Assembly (NCBI GenBank): GCA_900768725.1
Contig: CAAGDU010000080.1
Coordinates: forward strand, 1-7,724
Length of the DNA stretch: 7,724 nt
Reading direction: 5' to 3'
From: Bacteroidales bacterium
Lineage (GTDB): Bacteria > Bacteroidota > Bacteroidia > Bacteroidales > Paludibacteraceae
Both the position numbers and the translations under genes were made by a program. The notes under the pieces were generated by a model. It was not told the DNA's origin, did no database searches, and saw only the letters and a list, made by a program, of their open reading frames with translations. Of the stretch, positions 1-5,960 are shown piece by piece (position 1 is the first letter of the stretch; every line of letters begins with the position of its first letter).

Positions 1-1070
1 AGGACAAGATTCTGACGGCGGAGGAGAAGATACAGGTGATAGAGAACAGGCTCTACAACGAGTTGATGCTCGCGCTGACCGACTATGTGCCGAAGATGCA
101 GGTGGACGCGAACATCGTGGCGCAGTTGGACTGCCTGCTGTCGTTTGCCACCGTAGCGGCGGAGAACAAGTATATCTGCCCCGATGTGAACGACGGGCTG
201 GTGATAGACATCCGACAGGGGCGGCACCCCGTCATCGAGCAGCAGATGCCGTTGGGCGAGGCGTATATCGCCAACGATGTGCTGCTGGACAACAACGGGC
301 AGCAAATCATCATCATCACAGGTCCGAACATGGCGGGTAAGTCGGCGTTGCTTAGGCAGACGGCACTTATCGTGCTCATGGCGCAGATGGGTAGTTTCGT
401 GCCGGCGGAGAGTGCGCAGATAGGCGTGGTGGACAAGGTCTTCACCCGCGTAGGCGCGAGCGACAACATCAGCATGGGCGAATCGACCTTTATGGTGGAG
501 ATGAACGAGGCAGCAAGTATCCTCAACAACCTCAGCGAGCGCTCACTGGTCCTTTTCGACGAACTCGGGCGAGGCACTTCCACCTACGATGGAATATCCA
601 TCGCGTGGGCAATCGTGGAGTATATCCACGAACACAAGGGGCATGCGAAGACGCTCTTTGCCACCCACTACCACGAACTCAACGAGATGGAGAAGACCTT
701 CGCACGCATCCGCAACTACAACGTGTCGGTCAAGGAGGCGAACGGCAAGGTGATATTCCTGCGTAAGTTGGTGCGCGGCGGCTCGGAGCATAGTTTCGGT
801 ATCCATGTGGCGAAGTTAGCCGGTATGCCCGAGAGCATTGTGCAGCGCGCCAATCAGATACTGCGCGACTTGGAGCGCGACGCGGCATCGGTTACCCCCA
901 CCGCCGCCAATATCTCGCCCGCGCAGGGCACGCAACTCAGTTTCTTCCAACTGGACGACCCCGTGTTGGAGCAGATACGCGATGAGGTCAAGAGCATGGA
1001 TATCAACAATCTCACCCCGCTCGAAGCCCTAAACAAACTCTCAGATATCAAGAAACTCGTAGGAGGGTGA
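1..1070 (+). CDS. mutS: DNA mismatch repair protein MutS, C-terminal part (5' truncated by window edge)
   Basis: MutS recognises base mismatches and small loops and recruits MutL. This is the C-terminal part, with the end of the core/clamp region and the whole ABC-type ATPase domain. The frame is open from base 3 to the TGA at 1068-1070, and the EDKILT-like start of the visible part fits MutS, so the true start lies left of the window. Visible motifs are Walker A GPNMAGKS (321-344), the signature-like DNISMGESTFMVEM stretch, Walker B LVLFDE followed by LGRGTSTYDG (about 546-590), and the ATHYHEL switch histidine region (about 658-681). Near the C-terminus QLSFF (933-947) matches the known beta-clamp-binding motif of Bacillus MutS, followed by a short acidic and helical tail. 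Gly-Gly at the end directly precedes the stop. A 132 bp repeat-filled spacer separates it from recA on the same strand. Confidence 0.98.
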   Translation, partial: DKILTAEEKIQVIENRLYNELMLALTDYVPKMQVDANIVAQLDCLLSFATVAAENKYICPDVNDGLVIDIRQGRHPVIEQQMPLGEAYIANDVLLDNNGQQIIIITGPNMAGKSALLRQTALIVLMAQMGSFVPAESAQIGVVDKVFTRVGASDNISMGESTFMVEMNEAASILNNLSERSLVLFDELGRGTSTYDGISIAWAIVEYIHEHKGHAKTLFATHYHELNEMEKTFARIRNYNVSVKEANGKVIFLRKLVRGGSEHSFGIHVAKLAGMPESIVQRANQILRDLERDAASVTPTAANISPAQGTQLSFFQLDDPVLEQIRDEVKSMDINNLTPLEALNKLSDIKKLVGG

Positions 1071-1077
1071 GTCGTTA

Positions 1078-1105
1078 ATTAAGAATTATGAATTAAGAAT
1101 TAAGA
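1078..1105. repeat. Heptad tandem array, 4 x 7 bp (attaaga/attatga)
   Basis: Four contiguous 7 bp units, attaaga-attatga-attaaga-attaaga, start 7 bases after the mutS stop. The reverse complements (tcttaat, tcataat) are exactly the units of the two arrays in front of the CDF transporter gene at 4837-4903, so this is the same family in opposite orientation. Confidence 0.85.
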
Positions 1106-1167
1106 GTGCTCATGCTCTGAATAGTCTGAGTCCTCAGAGTACTCTGAATACTCCGATTACTCCAATA
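1105..1167. repeat. Degenerate 9 bp tandem array, about 7 units
   Basis: Read in steps of nine from 1105 the sequence gives agtgctcat, gctctgaat, agtctgagt, cctcagagt, actctgaat, actccgatt, actccaata. The period is clear although the units are diverged. It contains a perfect 14 bp palindrome, tcagagtactctga, at 1134-1147. The rotated units gaatactcc and gattactcc (1146-1163) closely match the 9 bp units after tcdA at 4784-4819. The palindrome lacks a following T-run, so I do not call it a terminator. Confidence 0.7.
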
Positions 1168-1172
1168 TTTTT

Positions 1173-1196
1173 CAAATTTACAAATTTTCAAATTAT
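1173..1196. repeat. 8 bp tandem array, 3 units (caaattta/caaatttt/caaattat)
   Basis: Three contiguous 8 bp units start 30 bases before the recA ATG. This AT-rich stretch is also the recA leader. It holds no Shine-Dalgarno-like purine run, which is normal for Bacteroidota, where AT-rich leaders are common. No clear TTTG / TAnnTTTG promoter pair is visible on the + strand. Confidence 0.6.
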
Positions 1197-1202
1197 ATAG
1201 TT

Positions 1203-2216
<1,014 letters not shown>

Positions 2217-2230
2217 AGACCGCCTTCGGC

Positions 2231-2359
2231 TGTCCGACCGCTGTCCGGGTACGCAGGCGTCCCCGCCTGCTATGCTGAAAGACAATAGACCGCTCAATTT
2301 GTTCGCTGAAAGACTTATATACCAAACTAAATCAGTCAGACAGCGAAGCGGTCGGACAA
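2231..2359. repeat. Dispersed palindromic element, copy A (MITE-like)
   Basis: The 113 bp core (2247-2359) aligns without gaps to 3944-4056 with about 10 mismatches counted by eye. The ends form an inverted repeat: tgtccgaccgct (2231-2242) and agcggtcggaca (2347-2358). Inside lies a strong hairpin, gcaggcg-tccc-cgcctgc (2253-2270). A further inverted pair, cgctgaaagac (2304-2314) and gtctttcagcg (2367-2377), reaches beyond the right end, so the folded unit may extend to about 2377. It carries no coding capacity for a transposase. It fills the spacer between recA and the FAD oxidoreductase gene. Confidence 0.85.
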
Positions 2360-2402
2360 CATAGTGGTCTTTCAGCGTAAAGCGCGCTCAAATACTCTAT
2401 CT

Positions 2403-3926
2403 ATGACCGAACTCCTCACCATAACGCCCAAAGAAGCGCAAGCGTTGGAGCGTCAATACCGTATCGTATCGAAGTCGGTGGACGCTCGGCAGCGCAATCT
2501 GCGTGTGAACTTATCCATTTTGCTGGATGAGGAGGGGCGGCGTGTGCCCAAGGATGCTCCTGTTCCGCTCTACGAGCCGCCGCATTTCCAAGATGTGCAC
2601 GCGGCGGAAAGGACGGTGTATATCGTGGGAGCGGGCCCTGCGGGGCTGTTTGCGGCACTCACCCTGCTGGAGCACGGCGTGAAACCCATTATCTTCGAGC
2701 GCGGTAAGGAGGTAAGCGAGCGCAAGAAAGACATCGCCCTGCTCAACCGCAACGAGGGACTGAACGCCGAGAGCAACTACTGCTTCGGCGAAGGCGGCGC
2801 AGGCACGTTCTCCGATGGCAAACTCTTCAGCCGCAGCAAGAAACGCGGCAACATGCAGCGGGTGATGGAGTTGTTCCATTATTTCGGCGCGCCCGACAGC
2901 GTGCTCTACGAGGCGCATGCTCATATCGGCAGCGACCGCCTGCCCGGCATCATCCGAGCCATGCGCGAGTGCATCCTCTCCCACGGCGGCGAAATCCATT
3001 TCGAGACCTGCTTCCACTTACTTACTCCCTCCCTTGTAGGGAGGGTCGGGGAGAGTCTTTCTATCATCTACGCCATCGGGCACTCCGCGCACGACACCTA
3101 TCGCGAGTTGGCGGCAGCGGGGGTACGGCTGGAGCCCAAGGGCTTTGCGATGGGCGTGCGTGTGGAGCACCCGCAATCGCTCATCAACCGCCTGATGTAC
3201 CACAACGCGCCGCAGGAGATAGTGGACATCGTGGGCAATGCCAGTTACTCGCTCGTAACGCAGGTGCAGGGGCGTGGGGTCTATTCGTTCTGCATGTGCC
3301 CGGGCGGACATATCGTCCCTGCGGGTAGCACCACAGGCAGTTGTGTGGTGAACGGCATGTCTGCCAGCCATCGCAACTCACCCTTTGCCAACTCCGGCAT
3401 GGTGGTGGAGATACGCCTCGAAGATATATGCGCGCACCCCACGTGGGAGACCAATCTGCTCTACCAAGAGCGTTTGGAGCAGTTGGCGTTTGAGCACGGC
3501 GCGGCAGCGAGCCAAGCCCCAGCCCAACGGTTGCGAGACTTTGTCGAAGGCAGAATGAGCAAGACCCTGCCCAAGACCAGTTACCTGCCCGGGGTGGTGC
3601 CCAGTCGAATGGATGAATGGTTACCCAAGGAGATAGGCAGTCGCCTGCAGCAGGGCTTCCGCGATTTCGACCGCAAATACAAGGGTTTCCTGACCAACGA
3701 GGCGGTTATCTTGGGCGTAGAGAGCCGCAGCAGCAGTGCTGTCCGTATCCCCCGCGACCCCGAGACCTTGCAGGCATATTGGGAAAAGGCACCGCAGGAC
3801 AATTTACAAATTAACATCTATCCCGCCGGTGAAGGCGCAGGCTACGCCGGAGGCATCACCTCCTCCGCCCTCGACGGCATCAACGTTGCACAAGCAGTAA
3901 TAATGAAAGACCGCGCTTCGCGCTGA
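2403..3926 (+). CDS. FAD-dependent oxidoreductase (COG2509-type dehydrogenase), with a repeat-altered central segment
   Basis: This is a 507-residue flavoprotein of the poorly characterised COG2509-like NAD(P)/FAD-dependent dehydrogenase family; its substrate is unknown. The N-terminal part has the family's VSKSVDARQRNLRVNL segment (22-37). The Rossmann FAD site is VYIVGAGPAGLFAA (72-85), ending in the acidic IIFERG. The family blocks NYCFGEGGAGTFSDGKLFSR (125-144), GFAMGVRVEHP (247-257) and the C-terminal EGAGYAGGITSSALDG follow. Residues about 203-220 (HLLTPSLVGRVGES region) are encoded by a GGGAGGG hairpin repeat and do not resemble the family, and the usual ILATGHSA reads IYAIGHSA. The last residues (KDRASR) and stop come from the next repeat. 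The ATG at 2403 is preferred over the in-frame GTG at 2364, because 2364-2402 is repeat DNA and MTELLTITPKEA fits a family N-terminus. Activity is uncertain because of the altered segment. Confidence 0.85.
   Translation: MTELLTITPKEAQALERQYRIVSKSVDARQRNLRVNLSILLDEEGRRVPKDAPVPLYEPPHFQDVHAAERTVYIVGAGPAGLFAALTLLEHGVKPIIFERGKEVSERKKDIALLNRNEGLNAESNYCFGEGGAGTFSDGKLFSRSKKRGNMQRVMELFHYFGAPDSVLYEAHAHIGSDRLPGIIRAMRECILSHGGEIHFETCFHLLTPSLVGRVGESLSIIYAIGHSAHDTYRELAAAGVRLEPKGFAMGVRVEHPQSLINRLMYHNAPQEIVDIVGNASYSLVTQVQGRGVYSFCMCPGGHIVPAGSTTGSCVVNGMSASHRNSPFANSGMVVEIRLEDICAHPTWETNLLYQERLEQLAFEHGAAASQAPAQRLRDFVEGRMSKTLPKTSYLPGVVPSRMDEWLPKEIGSRLQQGFRDFDRKYKGFLTNEAVILGVESRSSSAVRIPRDPETLQAYWEKAPQDNLQINIYPAGEGAGYAGGITSSALDGINVAQAVIMKDRASR
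3021..3060. repeat. GGGAGGG hairpin repeat inside the FAD oxidoreductase gene
   Basis: The perfect inverted repeat ccctccc-ttgta-gggaggg (3027-3045) is followed by tcggggagagtct. This resembles small dispersed palindromes found in Bacteroidota spacers. It lies in frame within the flavoprotein gene, at a place where the protein loses family resemblance. The edges are approximate, because no second complete copy is in the window. Confidence 0.65.
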
Positions 3927-3928
3927 AA

Positions 3929-4056
3929 GACCGCTACGCTGCTGGGTACGCAGGCGTCCCCGCCTGCTACGCTAAAAGACAAAAGACCGCTCACTACGTT
4001 CGCTGAAAGACTGATATACCAAACTAAATCAGTCGGATAGCGTAGCGGTCGGACAA
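3929..4056. repeat. Dispersed palindromic element, copy B (MITE-like)
   Basis: The core 3944-4056 has the same length as copy A (113 bp) with no indels. The terminal inverted repeat here is gaccgctacgct (3929-3940) and agcgtagcggtc (4039-4050). Position 9 of the arm differs from copy A, but pairing within copy B is kept, which hints at selection for, or copying of, a folded form. The hairpin gcaggcg-tccc-cgcctgc is at 3950-3967. Repeat-like sequence (gaaagaccgc, gcgctgaaagaccgc) extends left to about 3904, into the end of the flavoprotein gene, and right to about 4085. Confidence 0.85.
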
Positions 4057-4102
4057 TGAAATGGTCGTTCTGCGAAGCGGTCAAACAATCCAAAAAGAAA
4101 CC

Positions 4103-4789
4103 ATGTTTTCCCGAACAATCCAAGCCATAGGCGAAGAGGCGTTTGCCCGTTTGCAGGCCGTTCGCGTCATCTTGTTTGGCGTGGGCGGCGTGGGCGGCTG
4201 GTGTGCCGAAGCCTTGGTGCGCACCGGCGTGCAGCATCTGACGATAGTCGATTTCGACACCGTCGCACCCAGCAACCTCAATCGGCAGGTAGTCGCCACG
4301 GCGGCGAACATCGGTCGCACCAAGGTAGAAGAGATGCGCGCGCGCCTGCTCTCTATCAACCCGCAGGCGGACATCACCGCCCTCCCTATGCGTTATGACG
4401 CCGACACTGCCGACCGCTTCGACTTCAACCAATACGACTACATACTCGATGCCATCGACTCGCTCGACTGCAAAATGCTGCTTATCCACCGCGCCACCCT
4501 ATCCACAGCCACCCTCTTCTCGTCCATGGGCGCCGCACGCAAGTACGACCCAGCGCGCATAGAGGTGGCGGAGTTCTGGAAGGTGCACGGTTGCCCCCTC
4601 GCAAGGGCACTGCGCACACGCATGAAGAAAGCCGAGATGCTGCCTGCAAAGAAGTTCCTCTGCGCCTTCTCGCCGGAAATCTCCGCCGACAGCGGTACCC
4701 TCGCCCCAGTGGTTGGCACCTTCGGATTCCGCCTCGCCGCCGAAGTAGTGAAAGATATCCTAAAAAGCAATACTAACCACGCCGAATAA
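4103..4789 (+). CDS. tcdA: tRNA threonylcarbamoyladenosine dehydratase TcdA (CsdL/YgdL family)
   Basis: TcdA is an E1/ThiF-like enzyme that uses ATP to cyclise t6A at position 37 of ANN-decoding tRNAs to the hydantoin/oxazolone form, ct6A. The 228-residue product has the nucleotide-binding GVGGVGG (26-32), the acidic IVDFD (48-52) followed by SNLNRQ (57-62), the GRTKVE lysine (74), DAIDS (116-120), and the family-typical SMGAARKYDPARIEVAEFWKVHG-type stretch (141-163) before PLARALR. It is shorter than E. coli TcdA (268 residues) but in the range of Bacteroidota homologues. The ATG at 4103, with an A-rich leader (aaaaagaaacc), is preferred. An in-frame ATG at 4061 would add 14 residues encoded by repeat DNA. 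The stop codon overlaps the first unit of a 9 bp tandem array. MoeB/ThiF activities are less likely because of the TcdA-specific middle block. Confidence 0.93.
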   Translation: MFSRTIQAIGEEAFARLQAVRVILFGVGGVGGWCAEALVRTGVQHLTIVDFDTVAPSNLNRQVVATAANIGRTKVEEMRARLLSINPQADITALPMRYDADTADRFDFNQYDYILDAIDSLDCKMLLIHRATLSTATLFSSMGAARKYDPARIEVAEFWKVHGCPLARALRTRMKKAEMLPAKKFLCAFSPEISADSGTLAPVVGTFGFRLAAEVVKDILKSNTNHAE

Positions 4790-4819
4790 TCAGAATAATC
4801 CGATTACTCAGAATTTGCA
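4784..4819. repeat. 9 bp tandem array, 4 units, overlapping the tcdA stop
   Basis: The units are gaataatca, gaataatcc, gattactca and a decayed gaatttgca. The first unit contains the final Glu codon and TAA stop of tcdA. Units two and three match gaatactcc-gattactcc in the mutS-recA spacer (1146-1163) with few changes, in the same orientation. Confidence 0.75.
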
Positions 4820-4836
4820 GACCCCCCACAACGCAC

Positions 4837-4864
4837 TCATAATTCATAATTCATAATTCATAAT
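4837..4864. repeat. Heptad tandem array, 4 x 7 bp (tcataat), upstream of the CDF gene
   Basis: Four perfect copies of tcataat lie end to end, followed by ta. The array is the reverse complement of the unit type after mutS. An 11-base GC-rich spacer separates it from a second four-unit array. Confidence 0.9.
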
Positions 4865-4875
4865 TATCGCTGCCC

Positions 4876-4903
4876 TCATAATTCTTAATTCTTAATTCAT
4901 AAT
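4876..4903. repeat. Heptad tandem array, 4 x 7 bp (tcataat/tcttaat), next to the CDF start codon
   Basis: The units run tcataat-tcttaat-tcttaat-tcataat, again followed by ta, and end six bases before the ATG at 4910. The array therefore forms the translation leader of the CDF gene. Unit loss or gain would change leader length but not the reading frame. Confidence 0.9.
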
Positions 4904-4909
4904 TACCTC

Positions 4910-5818
4910 ATGCCAACCCGAGTTCAACGCATTACCCGAATCACAGTATTCGGTACCATTGTTAATACGCTTTTGTTAGCGTTCAAGTTCTTAGCCGGTA
5001 TATTAGGCGGTTCGGCAGCCATGTTAGCAGACGCAGTGCACTCGCTGTCCGACTTCCTGACGGACATTGTGGTGCTGGTCTTTGTGAAAATCAGCAACCG
5101 TCCCGCCGACCGTAAGCACTCCTACGGCTATGGCAAGTACGAGACGCTGGCGACGCTCTGTATCGGCTTGGCGCTCTTGGCAGTCGGCATCGGCATCGCC
5201 GTGGACGGTGTGGAGAAGATTATCCAAGTATGGAATGGCGAGACGCTGGCGCAACCCGGATGGATTGCTTTCTGGGCTGCCATAGCAAGTATCGTGCTCA
5301 AAGAACTGACCTACTGGCTGACCATTCGCGTCGCCAAGCAGGTGGATTCCGAAGCCCTCAAAGCCAACGCTTGGCACCATCGCTCCGACGCGCTCTCGTC
5401 CATCGGCACGGGGCTGGGTATCGGCGGTGCTATCCTGCTGGGGCAGCGATGGACTATCCTCGACCCCATCGCGGCACTCGTCGTGTCGGTGTTCATCGTG
5501 CTCACTGCCCTGCGGCTCACCTACGGCGCCATCGGCGAGTTCTTGGAGCAGAGCCTGCCCGAGGAGAACGAGAATGAGATTCGCGCCATCGTCGCTGCGG
5601 ATACGGAAGTCAGCGAGTTGCACCACCTCTGCACGCGCCGCCTCGGCAACCGCGTAGCAATCGAGATGCACCTGCGCATGCCCGGCAACACGCCCCTCTC
5701 CGTGGCGCACAAACACGCCTCCGCCATTGAGCAGCAACTCAAACAACGCTTCGGCGACCAGACGCACATCAACATCCACCTCGAACCCACCAAGGTCAAT
5801 GGGAAATACGAGGAATAG
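4910..5818 (+). CDS. Cation diffusion facilitator (CDF) family divalent metal exporter
   Basis: CDF proteins are proton-coupled dimeric exporters that move Zn2+ and related divalent metals out of the cytoplasm across the inner membrane. The 302-residue product has the normal length and layout: TM1 (about 12-32), TM2 with ADAVHSLSDFLTD (40-52), TM3 (about 81-101), TM4 (about 117-138), TM5 with HHRSDALSS (156-164), TM6 (about 184-206), then a cytoplasmic ferredoxin-like domain (about 212-302) with several histidines. The four transport-site positions appear to be H44, D48, H156 and D160 (HxxxD in both helices). This pattern is common in Zn-preferring members, whereas DDDD sites go with Fe/Mn types. 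Zn2+ export is an inference from that pattern. The ATG at 4910 follows the heptad array directly. I see no metal-sensor gene or operator nearby. Confidence 0.93.
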   Translation: MPTRVQRITRITVFGTIVNTLLLAFKFLAGILGGSAAMLADAVHSLSDFLTDIVVLVFVKISNRPADRKHSYGYGKYETLATLCIGLALLAVGIGIAVDGVEKIIQVWNGETLAQPGWIAFWAAIASIVLKELTYWLTIRVAKQVDSEALKANAWHHRSDALSSIGTGLGIGGAILLGQRWTILDPIAALVVSVFIVLTALRLTYGAIGEFLEQSLPEENENEIRAIVAADTEVSELHHLCTRRLGNRVAIEMHLRMPGNTPLSVAHKHASAIEQQLKQRFGDQTHINIHLEPTKVNGKYEE

Positions 5819-5841
5819 ATAACGGACCCTCCCGAGACTCT

Positions 5842-5885
5842 CCCGTACAATTCCCGTACAATTCCCGTACTATTCCCGTACTATT
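5842..5885. repeat. 11 bp tandem array, 4 units (cccgtacaatt x2, cccgtactatt x2)
   Basis: Two identical copies of cccgtacaatt are followed by two identical copies of cccgtactatt. The array begins 23 bases after the CDF stop and ends 75 bases before the Gate-protein ATG. The paired substitution pattern (AABB) suggests stepwise duplication. The 11 bp period is close to one DNA helical turn. No further feature is visible from 5886 to 5960. Confidence 0.9.
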
Positions 5886-5960
5886 CAGCAGGGTCTGCCG
5901 AGACTTCGAGCAGCCGCTCCCCTCACCTCCCGCTGTCCATCATCCTAACAACACCATACC

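Noticed and set aside
1134..1147. Perfect palindrome tcagagtactctga after mutS, as a terminator or operator
   Set aside because: There is no T-run after it, and it arises where two 9 bp repeat units meet in opposite sense. I record it only as part of the array.
2364..2402. In-frame GTG that would lengthen the FAD oxidoreductase by 13 residues
   Set aside because: This stretch is the right flank of repeat copy A (gtctttcagcg etc.). The following ATG at 2403 gives a family-like N-terminus.
2969..3328. Short + frame overlapping the FAD gene, reading through the hairpin repeat
   Set aside because: The product is low-complexity, Arg/Gly/Ala-rich, in another frame of a clear gene. No start context or family resemblance is seen.
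4061..4102. In-frame ATG that would lengthen TcdA by 14 residues
   Set aside because: It lies in the flank of repeat copy B. The ATG at 4103 has an A-rich leader and gives the usual TcdA N-terminus.
4837..4903. Possible CRISPR or regular-spacer array
   Set aside because: The units are contiguous 7-mers without unique spacers, and no cas gene is present. This is a tandem microsatellite-type repeat.
5825..5844. gaccctccc followed by gagactctccc, resembling the reverse complement of the hairpin tail in the FAD gene (3039-3059)
   Set aside because: Only short pieces match, in a different order and without the hairpin, so common origin cannot be supported by eye.
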